DNA of 64,000 nt from Plectrocnemia conspersa (lineage: Eukaryota; Arthropoda; Insecta; Trichoptera; Polycentropodidae): the NCBI GenBank assembly GCA_009617715.1, contig VTFK01000028.1:310001-374000 (forward strand), given 5' to 3'. Made by a program: the position numbers and the translations under genes. Numbering within the stretch: the stretch's first letter is position 1; every line of letters starts with the position of its first letter. The notes beneath the pieces were generated by a model, which was given only the letters and a program-made list of their open reading frames with translations, searched no databases and was not told the origin of the DNA. Below, piece after piece: positions 1 through 11,565 of this stretch.

Positions 1-135
1 AGTATATGAGAAAATCAATTCAAAATCGGCGCCATGTTTGATTTTAACGCTTGACAGTGCGTACATTCTCGCGTTATCTAATCCATAGCACATGGTTATT
101 GATCTCATGTAAATGACGAATCGTGAACGGAGTTC

Positions 136-507
136 TTATTGTGTTCGGTATATGTGATGGAAAAGCTTTTCGCGAAAGTACCGACCCAAGACCCATTGCG
201 CCGTCGAGTGCGCCGGGGGCGGCGCCTCCAGCGGCCGGCGCGATTTAATAGCTCCCCGCGCCTGCGACATCGTCTCTATGGAGCCGCCCACGCCTTTGCC
301 CTCGCCTAGCGCCGAGCGCGAGGATCGACCAACGCGCTGACGACTAGGAACAACCGCGGCGACGCAGTTACTATTTTTACGCTCGCAATGTATTGACACA
401 AAACACGAGTGCTGCCAGAGTGCAACGGTGTGCCATCGATTTTTTACACGAATGACGCGGTTTGGTCTAAAGCAAAGCGTTTCTGAGCCTATACGATTAC
501 AAATCAC
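136..507. other. CpG-rich island, possible promoter or exon
   Basis: Bases about 170-400 are strikingly GC- and CpG-rich against the AT-rich surroundings. The minus strand is open for 123 codons here and the plus strand has a short Met-Glu-Pro-Pro ORF, but open frames on both strands are expected in GC-rich sequence. A pyrimidine-rich stretch followed by CAG lies on the minus strand near 340, so a terminal exon on that strand is possible, but I could not match its phase to the candidate exon at 4915-5125. No protein family is recognised. A promoter or first-exon island is as likely as coding sequence. Confidence 0.3.
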
Positions 508-1139
508 AAAAACTTATTATTATTAGAGGTAATAAAAAACAAATATTCCCTTTTATTTATAAACCCTTGTTAGTTTGCAATAAAAAAACGTTTAGTTTTT
601 TAATTTCCAATCTAGTAATATTTGGCGTTACATTTGATATGGCTACTCAAATTTCGGAACAAATAGGACATTTACAATTTCATGATCGCGTTTTTAGTAC
701 AATATTAAAATGTAAAATGGACCTATTAGTCATAAATATAATTTGCCCAGACCGAATATACTTTAAATAATAGATTTTAAAATCCGCTGATTTCCGCCGC
801 CCATAACGTATGCAATTTGAGATAATTTAAAATACAAGCAGCAGATAAACTATTTATTTAAAAGAAGTATTTCACAGATAGGCCGCCCCTTTAAGTCAGG
901 TGCATAAAAACTTTATAACTGACGGAATGGTTGCTATTTTACGGAATCCATTAGACGTTAATAAACTCGTTTTTATAAGTAGAACTTCGTGCAGATTCAA
1001 TTTACGCCCTCGTCAACTTGTTATGTATTTATTTATTGTTAGTCTTTCGTTGTAACACGACAGACGCATATTGTACGATAAGAATCGATATATTATACAC
1101 ACATACGAAGTAAATATCAGCATTCAGCAAAATATATTT
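508..1139. other. AT-rich intergenic sequence, no gene seen
   Basis: I see no coding signature. Short GC-rich words near 795-805 and 880-890 resemble the interior of the hAT-type MITE at 1140-1368 and might be its eroded other half, but no matching terminal repeat was found. Confidence 0.3.
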
Positions 1140-1368
1140 TTTAAGAAAATACATTTTATGGCTCATAAAATCAGCATTTGTTAAACTGTTGTTTATTGTT
1201 TTTATATATTTAACTTAGCTTTTAGCTATTCGTGGATATATATATATATACATATTTTTAGCGCATTTAGTTTAAGAATCACACTACACGAACGGTCTTA
1301 CCATCGCGAAAATTCCGCCCTTAAGCAAGTGCCGCCCGTGGCGGTCCGCCCCCCTAGCTACGCCACCG
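1140..1368 (-). mobile_element. Partial hAT-type MITE, same family as 14301-14558
   Basis: Read on the minus strand this segment follows the copy at 14301-14558 step by step. It begins with the terminal word around GGCGTAGCTAGG, then the run of GGCGG words, then TTCGCGATGG, GTAGTGTG, TTCTTAA, and finally TATCCACGAATA and AAATGCTGA. The end at 1361-1368 reads CGCCACCG where the intact copy has CGCCACTG. The opposite end is not recognisable and no target duplication could be matched. This is a non-coding, degenerate copy. Confidence 0.6.
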
Positions 1369-3840
1369 GGTACTATCTCAAGAATCACAAGCTAAGTTTA
1401 ACTTTAATGCCATTAAATAATTTTATTCTTAACAAATAAGAGTATTTCTTTGTCAAATAATTCGTAATTTACAAATTACTCGTCCTATCATTGCCTGTTC
1501 CAGTAAATGTACTATAATATTTTACGAAGTCCTGTTACATTCAATTTGTCTCTCTACAATTTCATAATTGTAAAAAATGTTAGATGCTAATATAACCAAT
1601 ATAGTAAAAATTGAATTATGAAACAAATCGATAAGCCGATAAAATGATTGACTAATAAAGACAAAGATATGGTTTAATTAAGTTATTACTAATCCGGATA
1701 TGTATGTGTGTTTGTTACAAAATATTATGTCTCAGTATATCACAACATATTGGAATTCACAAAAATCTAACATGTATGACACTGATTATTTTTATTTGTA
1801 TTACATGTTAAAATTTATCAAACTTATGCAGGTATATTATATTAGAAATAGTGTCGAAGCCATCAGGCAATACTATTGATAATTTTAAACATGTGATTTA
1901 CTACATCTAATTTCACGCATCAGAGTTTTAAAAGCTTTTAAATGTATTGAATTAATGTTATCGTGATTCAATATCAAAATTTCATAATAATTTTAAGATA
2001 CATATGTGATATGCATAATTGCAACATAACTTTGAAATAACGTTATAACATGCATATTTTTTGTATTAACAAATTTTAACCTAAATAGTGAAAAAGCCGT
2101 TGAACTAGTTATTTTTTATAAGACATTTAAATATTTACAAACACAGGTGTATGAATATATGATATTTCGTTTCGGTAATATGTCTTGTGTGATACTGGAC
2201 ATGTTTTAGACGTTGGGCCATTAAGTTTTCAATCATCAAGGTCTACGTGAATTTAAATTGAAATTTTATCCAAAGAAGTATTGTGTTTAAAAGCTGCTGA
2301 TTGATGAGCGAATCTGATGAGAGTGAAAAATGTCAACCTTCGCGGTTTTGTCTTGGATCACGAAAGATAAAATAGCATTAAATTTAGTATAATACACAAA
2401 AGAATACCATTTGTCTAGCCCTCTTTCCGTGTCTTAAAACGAAGTTAATATATTTTTTCTAAAAAGATCAAGGCTAACAACTCACCCACTTGGTTTTTTA
2501 GGTCTTAAACGTTTTTTTTAAACATGGAGAAGTCTTGAACTTGAACACTATATATTTAATTCAATGATGGAATGTATTTATGTGAGTAACTCATGTAAAA
2601 TGTTGGTGCTACACGTGTGAAACCAGTTTAGTACAACTGTGCCCTTACACGTGGATTCTGTTTTGGAAAACGTTGCTCGAAGCGATCATCAAACGTTGCA
2701 TTTATAGCATATTTCCAAATATCGCCATGTTTAATATAAAAATATTGCTCAATGTTTTTTGGAATTCGTCAATAAAATATTTATTGTACACACTCGATGG
2801 ATATTCGAAAAATGAAGATAGAAAATACAGAAAATATTTCAAAAGCATCCTTTAAATGTATTTAATGAACCCGAAAGCCTAATCTTTCAGAAACAGTTTG
2901 ATAGAAAACTGTTATTGTTCAGAAAGTTTATTGATCGTTAAACGACCATCAAAATATTGTTTTCTCTTTGCTATTATATACAATTTAATTATTAGCTACA
3001 ATATAATACGAATATAAAATAAAACGTTTGTGGTTACAATTTAAGGGAGGAAAGCTAGAAAAACAATTTTACAATTTATGTTTATGAAATAAAAAAATAG
3101 TTTAGGTGCTAATTAAAGTATATTTAGCTGAAGATCTGTTACCATTAAAATGTACTCTTCAGCCTCTAAAGCTATATGTATGTGCTTATTTAGGGTTGTT
3201 TATATCGTAGTCTCTGATACTTGAGATTAGAGAGTTAGTGTGGTTACGCAACATATTTTTATAATAATTTGTAGTAAGAAAATGACATTTTATTGCTGTT
3301 ATATGTAGACTACTACCTATGTTTTCTACTTAAATATTGAAATAGAAATAGCTTTATTTTGGATGACTTGGAATTTAGAAAAAATAGTATTGGTGATGTT
3401 ACTCCACATCAGGCAAGCATATGTTAAAACGGGTCTGATTATTTTTTTGTGTATTCAAATTTTATTTTTCTAGTAAGTGTGCTCATTCTGTTTAATATCT
3501 TAAGCTCGGTCTGAAGGACTCAATAGCAGCAAGCTTCAAATTGTGTTAAATTTAAGCTTGGATTCTATTTGTAAGTCTATGTATTTAACGCTAGATTTCC
3601 ATTTTACGTTACTGCACTTTTCACTTCAAAGTTTGTATACGTTTCGTAAATATAATTTACAGTTTTATTCTGGTTTAATATTTATTTAGGTTTTCAAAAG
3701 ATTTCTATAATTTATTCGTGATTTCTTTAATACCGTAAGCGCTCGTTAAAATGTCTGTATTTTTAGCGTACATAGATAAACGCGTATTTTTAAATTTTGG
3801 AATATCGTTTGTATACATCAAGATAGAGAGAAACGGCCCG
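1369..3840. other. AT-rich intergenic sequence, no gene seen
   Basis: Only short chance ORFs occur here. An (AT)n run is present just upstream at about 1235-1250. I see no splice-site-flanked open frame, RNA gene or repeat family match. Confidence 0.4.
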
Positions 3841-3842
3841 AA

Positions 3843-3883
3843 ACAATTTTATGAACTCCAGCTGCAGGAGTTCATAAAATTGT
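3843..3883. repeat. Perfect 17-bp inverted repeat (hairpin)
   Basis: Arms at 3843-3859 and 3867-3883 are exact reverse complements and flank a 7-base spacer, AGCTGCA. The hairpin abuts the 3' end of the LINE reverse-transcriptase fragment. Confidence 0.8.
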
Positions 3884-4097
3884 ATATTGAGTGTTCATTA
3901 ATTAGTGAAACAACATAGCTTCTATATGAGCGCATAAAGCTTAGCAAATATTCGGGGATCATATATTTATACAGTTTGTAAATCAAACCCTCATGACATA
4001 TTGTGTCAAACGCTTTTTCTATATCTGACAAAAAAACCGTAAAAAATTGCAGTGGGTACGCTCGATAAATGATATATAAATAATATGTAAGAAGCAT
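3849..4097 (-). pseudogene. Jockey-type LINE reverse transcriptase fragment
   Basis: The minus-strand translation contains SDIEKAFDTICHEGLIYKLY and then MIPEYLLSFMRSY. This matches the conserved block of non-LTR retrotransposon reverse transcriptases, where (D)xEKAFDxVWHxGLIxKL precedes the segment that ends in the PQG motif. Here Trp of the VWH motif is Cys. The frame ends in the hairpin at 3843-3883 instead of continuing to PQGS and YADD. It is an isolated, heavily truncated remnant. Confidence 0.75.
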
Positions 4098-4903
4098 AAC
4101 TTCTGTGATTAAATAAATTGGACCTCAGTGGATTCAATAAAAAAAAGTTTTTGCCCGGTAAAGGTTAATCCATCTTGTAGAGATATCTCTGTGACAACAG
4201 GAAGTACTTCACTTCATTGAGATTCAAAACAATGGAGTTGTATTAGAGGACGCTACGAACTAACGTATCGTACATTTAGATTTTTTCGTAAATTTAAAAA
4301 GAGTTAAACATAAATGTTATAATTAACAGCTAGTTTAAAAAAGTATTCATAAAAAACTTATTTTCGTTCTAGTCCATGTTCTTATACCTTTTATAAAAAA
4401 AATCTTGAAACTATAGTATACTAGCTGCAGGTACATAGTATATAATTATTTTTTGTGAAAAGCAAGTTGTTATTCAAATCACAACAAATCAATTTTCGAA
4501 ACGAAACGCCTATTCCTAAAATTGACCCTTTTAGGTTTTACCGTAAAGGTATTTCTCAACTATACGGCATTCTACCGCTGTTATTAACCATAAATTGAGT
4601 AACCTTGCGACTGGTTCTTTCCATATAAATTACCAAACTGTGACCGCCAAGGGTCCGCAATCTTCTGACCTTTATACGCAATCCCGACAGTTATTAGGTC
4701 TGAAGATATTTGAAAACATCTAGATCTAAGTCTCAATATTTGTATACATAATTTATTACGTTATATATAAACTAATCTTTACGTTATTATATTTTTTGCA
4801 GAAGTGTGTAAATTATGTATTGTAGAAAAGAAAGTTGTTTCCATCCAAAAAATATTTATCTCTGAATAATTTGAAGCCGAAGTCCAGCCTAGGTTGGACG
4901 CTC
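4098..4903. other. AT-rich sequence, no gene seen
   Basis: Nothing recognisable. If the minus-strand exon at 4915-5125 is real, this stretch would be the start of its downstream intron. Confidence 0.3.
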
Positions 4904-4914
4904 TTATAGATTAC

Positions 4915-5125
4915 CTCTGTTGGAGTGATGACTGTATCTCCTCCAGTCTATTCTGTCGTCTTCGTCGTCCGGAGCGAAGAGGCTTTCCAGAAGTGCCACA
5001 GCTCCGCCTCTCTGGAACTGTTCCACGCAGCGCCCGGCCAAAGCCCAGGCGTCCAAATGGCCCCCCGAAGTCCAGTGGGACAGGTAGTCTTCCTCGCCCT
5101 TGGCGCTCCTGTCCCAGCTGGTCAT
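4915..5125 (-). CDS. Candidate first coding exon, unknown protein
   Basis: A GC-richer island is open on the minus strand from about 5285 to 4904. The first in-frame ATG is at 5125 with G at -3. It would encode 70 residues beginning MTSWDRSAKGEEDYLSHW and containing DAWALAGRCVEQF and FAPDDEDDRIDWRRY, a plausibly real, mixed-composition sequence rich in acidic residues and tryptophan. A consensus donor, ACAGAG followed by GTAATC, sits at 4913-4918 and would end the exon after 211 nt in phase 1. No downstream exon was found and no family is recognised. The plus strand is also open here (4925-5284), so the strand is an inference. Confidence 0.35.
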
Positions 5126-5989
5126 GACGTCGCCACCCTGCGATCGCTCACGACGCAAGTAGTGTGGTCTCCGAAAGAAAATTGTGGCTGGTTGGCGACT
5201 TCCTTGTGGTTTATCAACGGGCCGCGTAGGACCAGATTCCAAAACACCATCACTCACAACACTCGCGGGCGTATTGTCATATAAATGTCAATGGATCACA
5301 TTGCATCGACCGTTATTCTAAAATTTATGAGAGTTCCGTTTTGATTGCTTCAGAAATTCACGGCTTGGTGATTTAGAAATGGGCGAAATTTAGCATATGA
5401 GCGGAACGACTTTTGGAAGCGCCGAGTAACTGTATAATTTTTTTAATGGAAGTCTTAAAACAATGTTTATTTTATTAAAAAATAACTTCTTATTATTTCA
5501 TTTATTTTTTATTAATAAGGTTCTACTTTTTCATTATTTAACTGATAAACTTATTATAATAGATACGTGCTTTTATAAAAAAATGTTGTTGCCAAATTTC
5601 GAGATGGTGTTAATTTTGCGAACGGTAAAAATCTAAAAAATCACGTTTTGCGCTCAAAATTATAAAAAAATAGTTAAATCCTAAGGGATAAAAATATCGC
5701 TGCTCAGACATAAACATTGATTTTTTCAGTAAACATATCATCTAAAATTTTCATTTGAAAAATAAACTTGTCATTCATTAATTCATACTTCATAAAAAAA
5801 ATGTTTTGATATTTCTGAATTTTGTGATGAACTCAGATTTTTATATGATATTAGATCAACTCTAACTAATCACATTTATTTTTAATGTATTAACAGCCTG
5901 AAAAATGTCTTTTAAAGAACATCGAATTAAAAAATGGATATCTAAAACAAATTTTCAGTAAAAAATCCGAACAATCAACGTCTGTCTTG

Positions 5990-6295
5990 AAAAGGTAAAG
6001 CAAGTAAAAATAAAACTGGAATTATAATTATACTATTAGTCGTAATTACTAAATCCGAACATAGCAAAATGTCTGAGTTCATTTGAGATTTGTACTCATA
6101 GCTTTCTAATTGATGATCAATGACTATTAGTAAGTCGACTAGCACAATAGAACAGTGATGTAAGTCGGTGACTGATAATTGAAAAACCTGGATTTGAATC
6201 CCATATGGACCATAGTGTTTTTCAATTTTAATTTTGTCTTGTAGATCGGAATTAGAGAGTACTATATAATTATTATACCGATCGATCAGCACAGA
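5990..6295 (+). repeat. tRNA-derived SINE-like copy, family 1
   Basis: GGATTTGAATCCC near 6189-6201 is a recognisable but degenerate pol III box B. It is followed by CATATGGACC, the same context as the better copy at 21752-21960 (GGTTCGAATCC then CATATGTACC). The 5' part (AATGTCTGAGTTCAT, then GAGATTT and ACTCATAG) recurs at about 7865-7905. Other copies are at 7540-7740 and 57960-58110 on the minus strand. Confidence 0.55.
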
Positions 6296-6501
6296 TTATA
6301 TTTTCTTAGAATTTTCTAGTTTATAATAATAAAATTTATGTTACTAAAATACAGACTTTACATTTACATGGGCTAATGTCATGTTGCAACGAAATATTTA
6401 CAGTAAATAAATAAAAATAAATTTTTTTTTATATATATGTACATATTTAATATTCTCTGTGAACTGAAGTAGTTCATTATTAGATATGTTTATACCTAAT
6501 A

Positions 6502-6937
6502 CAGTGAAATCTCAGTATAGCGAAGTTCACAGGACCGAAGAAAAAAATTCGTTGTATTGAATGTAAGATGATATATTTTTATTTTATTTTTAATTACCTA
6601 AAGCATCAAAAAAAACTTTTACAAGGTTGACTATTAAGGACACCGTAATGAACACAATAAAATGTTAAAAAAGTTTTATAAAAAAAGTTTGAGGATTGGC
6701 GAAGCACTTTGAATTTCGCTTGTGAACACATCCGACACACGCCATGTCAATAACGAACTGAATTCGGTGTCAAGTTGTACCGTCGTTCTTACATTAAAAT
6801 CAAAATATTTCGTTATACTGAGATCAGTCTTTGTTACAATGAAAACATTTTATATGAAAGTTTTTCGGGAACAAATTGAAGATTCGTTATACTGGAAATT
6901 TTGTTATTTCGGAATTCGTTACAAAGAGGTTTCACTG
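6502..6937. mobile_element. pogo/Tigger-like MITE with TA duplication
   Basis: The element begins CAGTGAAATCTCAGTATAGC and ends with the imperfect inverse (TTCGTTAC, then GAGGTTTCACTG). It is flanked by TA at 6500-6501 and 6938-6939. The terminal consensus, CAGTG(A)AACCTC followed by a TTCGTTATA-type inner repeat, is typical of pogo-like non-autonomous elements. Several internal TTCGTTATAC words repeat the terminal motif. It is 436 bp with no transposase frame; the 113-codon open frame across it is incidental. Confidence 0.7.
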
Positions 6938-7009
6938 TATTTTTTTTTAATTTTCATTGTAACCGGTTGGCGTAGGCCTAATATATTACAACGAGGTAAT
7001 CTGTACCAA

Positions 7010-7535
7010 TTGTGTAAGTCAATCAGACATAACAAATACCTACAAGTAAGTTTTAACCACTAGAAATCGTTGGCATCTACAGCCTTGGCCATAGTGTGTA
7101 ACTCTTTACTAGTGCATAGTCTGACCGAAATATTTTAGCAGGTAGTTTTAACCGTAATTCTGAGAACTTTACTAAGGAATTTGTCGTTTTTAATTGCTCA
7201 CTCGAGTTTTAAAAAGGGATTGCAAGTTTAATTGTTTAATCTCGTCTCGTCTTTTAGTCTACGCTACCATCCAATTTCAGCTAGAAAACGCTCATGCTTA
7301 TACTTATAACATTTTTATTTATATTTTCACTATTTTTTAGAATATAACACATTTGTTGGGGCGCCCCATTATTATGCCCCTTAATTTATAATCAATAAAT
7401 ATCACTTTGCAGCTAAGACCGGTTTTTTTATAATAGCGCATTTTTTTTAAAAAAAATTCTGCTACTATGGCTCGAACCCACGGTCTCTGGGTTACCAATC
7501 TAGACCTTACGGTCTACGCTATTCTGACTTCAATA
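7010..7535 (-). repeat. tRNA-headed SINE, family 2
   Basis: On the minus strand the head reads TAGCGTAG (box A-like) and then GGTTCGAGCC (box B) near 7480-7530. The body ends in a tail at 7027-7080 (ACAAGTAAGT, TTTTAACCAC, GGCATCT). The same tail is at 20313-20377 and the same head is at 21521-21600. The poly-T/A tract at 7441-7455 matches the one following the head at 21600. Pol III transcription is inferred from the boxes only. Confidence 0.6.
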
Positions 7536-7539
7536 CCTA

Positions 7540-7950
7540 CGATCTAACTCGATTTGAATTAATAATCACGATATTCATCCGTGAGATTAGAAAACCTCAT
7601 CTGTAAAAATCGATCGGAATTATTATTATATAATAATCATTAATTCTGATCTTCCAGATAGAAATTAAAAAAAACGCAACGGTTCATATGGGATTTGAAC
7701 TCAGTTCTTTCAGTCGACTGACCACTGAAAAATGTCTTCCATTAAACCAAAATATCCGGACGTCTGGCTATAAAAGCTGAAAAAATTATATCTGAGGTGA
7801 AGGATCGGAATTATAATTATAATTTTCATTGTGTTTATGAATTCCAAACTCATTAGCATCACAAAATGTCGGAGTTCATGTGAGATTTTAACTCATGGTT
7901 CTTTTAAAAGAATAATCAATAACTTATGTACATCGTATCGACATAAAAAC
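7540..7950 (-). repeat. SINE family 1 copies, degenerate
   Basis: The minus strand carries a box B-like word (GGGATTTGAACTC on the plus strand near 7689) in the CATATGGG context of family 1, with the AGATCGGAATTA body. A second fragment at about 7800-7910 repeats the family's AAAATGTCGGAGTTCAT segment on the plus strand. They look like nested or tandem insertions. Confidence 0.45.
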
Positions 7951-9180
7951 TACACCGTTAACTTCAGCTAGTGTTTCTTCTTTCATGATTTATTTATATA
8001 ATTTAATATAACTTGGTTCTTTTTTAATTCCATTAAGAAGATTTATATGATCGTGACTGTTAAAAATCTTATCTATTTATTAGAAGAATATTTAAAACCA
8101 TTATACTTTTAAGAAGAAATATCTATCGCGAGATGAGTTTTATTTGATCATGAGATTAGAGACAATTGCAGCCTAACAATTAATTATTTGCACCAGTATT
8201 ATGCTCTCTATCTGTATATCAATAAAGATTTCAGCAATTCTAGCCTTGATCGGAATTCATTAAGGTCAAAAAACGGGTTATTGCTACTATTACTCTTTTG
8301 GAATTCGACTATGTATCATATTGTCAATGGCATTTATACATTATTTTAATAAGTATCACACGAATTAGATAATATATAAATTCCAAAAATCATAAAGAAC
8401 AAGAAATGTAACATTTTAGGCTATAGACATCAAAAATTTAGGTAATGCTATAAGAATATGGGTTAATGATCTTTTTCACATATGTATGTATGAGACCATA
8501 GTGTATTTCTTTAGATTGGAATGTTTTCTAACGATCAATCAATGGAACACCTCATGATTTTGGTACTACAGGTGTATAAAAAGAAGTGAGAAAGAAAAAA
8601 ACGGCTACATGATTCACATTTCACCGTGCGGTCTACTTTCTTTGGTGTAGATTTTAGCTACATAGATACATAATGATGATTATGTTTGACCATCGAATTG
8701 CGGTTCTATTCGGGTTACCCTAGCGGTTTTGAGTTGTGCCAAAAATCTGCATTTTTTATCTTGTCCAGAAACGGTACACGAAACCAGATTAACATAAAAA
8801 CTGATAAAACGTAAGAACATTATATACCATACATTTATGAATCGTGTGAACTCTGATTAATAAAATAAAAATATACACATTAGAATAAAAAACACATTTA
8901 TATGCTTATTTTAGGCTTTTGCAAAATTTCACTTGAAAGCCGTTAATTATCTAACAGCTAATATAATAACTTGTTTCGTTTCGTAATCTAATATATTTTT
9001 GCACTGTGGTAACCCCAATGAGATTCAATCGCGGGGTGGTTTAAAATCGTTAAATGACAAACTTTTAATTGAATTTTCTGTCAATTCAATTGTTCGTTAT
9101 CTGTGACGTGGGTCATCAATTTATGAATTCGATCAATTTACGGTGTTTTATGTTAATGAAATTTATCGCGGCGGTAATAA
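7951..9180. other. AT-rich sequence, no gene seen
   Basis: Nothing recognisable. A compact CpG-rich stretch follows at 9165-9240 (GCGGCGGTAA, CGTGCGCTCGC, GTCGCGGCGC). It precedes a 60-codon ORF starting at 9232 and could be a regulatory or first-exon island, but no gene is attached. Confidence 0.3.
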
Positions 9181-10176
9181 GACGGCGACACGTGCGCTCG
9201 CTGCGAAAGTCGCGGCGCTACTACTGATAACTTGACTCTGACTGAGATCTCGTTTCTTGGCGAAACCTTCGGAAGTGGTGTTCGGAGGTGGACCGGTTGC
9301 ACAGCGAGTGCATTGTTGAAGATCATGACTTCGATTCAGTTGAATGTCAACGCATCTTGGAGATCAGGTTCGTCTTGTAATAATTGGCGTACTCTAAAAT
9401 TGCATCCAAATTGAAAACTCCAAGGCAAGAACATGTTAACAGGCGTAAACGCAGTTTAGATATACCTAAAGATTTTCATCGCTACTAATTCCGATATGTA
9501 TATATTGTACATTTTTTTATATTAATTCCAAACATATAGCTGAATTATTTTATGCAGCTCAAATATTTTTGTACCTAATAATGTAACCTAAATCTTCCAT
9601 ACTTATGGAACAAAATAATATTTTTTCTTATTATGAAATCATTATTGTTTAAAAAACACGCATGAATATATAAAGCCAAATAACTGGAACAGGTTTTGGT
9701 TTTTATAAAAATAATCAGTTAATTCACTAATTTGGTAAAAATCACGAAAATATAATATTTAATATTTATATATTTATATTAATATATCTCGGGACCACAC
9801 ATGACCGTTGCTATGACATTAATTTGTAATGAGTACTGGATTTGATATATACATAAGCGAAAACTAAATGCTTCAATTAAATATATTTATATGTAATAAT
9901 AGTATTATCTTATTTTTGGCGTATTTACCTTTTGCATCAAAATTTAATTTTGAACTTATAAATTGCAATCGTTATATCCTCATATTTTTTTTACTTAATC
10001 ACTGACTTAAAAAATCTTAAATTTAATTTAGCTATAAAAAGTATAAAAACATATTAACATATATATTGTATATTTGCAACAAAAAAATTCCGCCGAATTT
10101 CTACCGATGTGTATTTAAAATTTTGTTTTTTATTGATGCTTACGGCAATTGTCTGTACTCGTTTTTATGTTATTTT

Positions 10177-10230
10177 TTAACCCTTTAAGCGGTATCGCCG
10201 TACATGTACGGCGGTCGATTTTCACTGTTT
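10177..10230. repeat. Palindrome beside a TTAACCCTTT end
   Basis: TTAACCCTTTAAGCGG is followed by the perfect 18-bp palindrome CGCCGTACATGTACGGCG at about 10197-10214. TTAA followed by CCCTTT is how the complete piggyBac-type MITE at 60210-60436 starts, so this may be one end of a related element. No partner end was found within a few hundred bases. Confidence 0.45.
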
Positions 10231-10849
10231 TGAAAAAAAAACTAATGGTCATTTTAACAAAAAATTATAGCTTAGTAAATTAAATAATTTTCAGATAAAA
10301 ACTGTGGCGGCTTCATGTGTTACACCGAAAAAAAATTTAATTTAAATGGCGCGATAATGTAAGGATTGAATAATATGTTTTTTTAAATATCTAAAATCTA
10401 AACGCTTCGGACCAAACAGTTTTTTAATAAAAATTAGCGCTGGAAAAATTATTATCATTAGAAAAAATATTAATGCTACAAGATTTATATTCACGTTTAT
10501 TATTTTTTTACTATATTATGTTTATTTATACTAATCAATATTATATTGTTTAATATAAAATAGCCGATTTTTTTATGTGTGATATAAACGATATATTTTT
10601 AAAACTACAATTGCAAATATTAAAATATGCTTAATTTACAGAAATGGTATTTTGCCAACGATTTAACAATTATTGAATCTCTTGGTAATAAAAAATCTTA
10701 GTTTTAAGATGTTGTGTCGTCGTAGGCTTTTTTAATATAAATTTGATTATTAAATTTCTTATTTCGAATAAATGAGTCTAAATGTTAAAAAATGTGATAA
10801 TCTACACGGAAAAGGTCAAGGAAATATGGGGGATGAGACAAAATTTCCA

Positions 10850-11565
10850 ATTCTAATTTGTTTAAATTTGCAACAGTATGTTGCAACAGTATGTCTCATT
10901 ATCGTGAAGAAATATCGTTTTAAGTTTGTTTACCAACATCGCGTATTTTATGGTTAATTTTCTATGCATGTTTTTTACTATATGATTCCATTGTAATAGT
11001 CTCGCATTATTTAAATGATCGATAATTATTGCTCTCAGAATATCACTTTTTTTTTTTGGGTTGCAAACTTGGTTTCGATGGAGCATTTTTTGTCTAACCA
11101 TTGTCCTGATCTCATTCGGTTGTCGTGTAGAGTCCATATCTCATCATAATTATCTTTAAAAATAGTTCCCTATTGTTTCTGAGAACTAATGAAAAACAGA
11201 CTTCGAAACATGTCGTTTTTGCCGTTCGATCAGTTCGTGCGGTACCCATTTGTACATTTTTTTTCACTGTTTTTCTGGCATTCAGATGTCTTGAAACAAT
11301 TGTAGGAATATCCTCTAAGTCTGATGCGAGTGTCCGAAGCTGTTTAAGCTAATCCACAAACAGTTGTCTGTGGATTAGTTTCAACAGTGTTTCTGAATCT
11401 TTCTTTCATCATCAATAAACAGAGATATTCTGTTGTATTCTCAATGTGAATATCGCCAGTATTTGTTTTTTTAAACCGAACCATTTCTGACAAACAGTGC
11501 CTTCGCAAAATCAAAACTTTATAATTCTCGTGCTATAATTTTACTCGTACAAAGAAAAATACATA
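10850..11565 (-). pseudogene. mariner (Mos1/Hsmar-like) transposase remnant
   Basis: Minus-strand translation in shifting frames gives the mariner landmarks in order. KKNVQMGT..RTDRTAKT corresponds to the WVPHELT..QK segment. It is followed by FEVCFSLVLRNNRE, then MRSGQWLDKKCS (family: RSRQWL), NARLLQWNHIVKNMHRKL (family: YYELL..GETI) and KTIFLHDNET (family: ILLHDNARPH, which holds the second catalytic Asp). The first DDE motif, GDEKW, is replaced. Stops and frameshifts between these blocks show a long-dead copy. Terminal repeats were not located. Confidence 0.75.
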
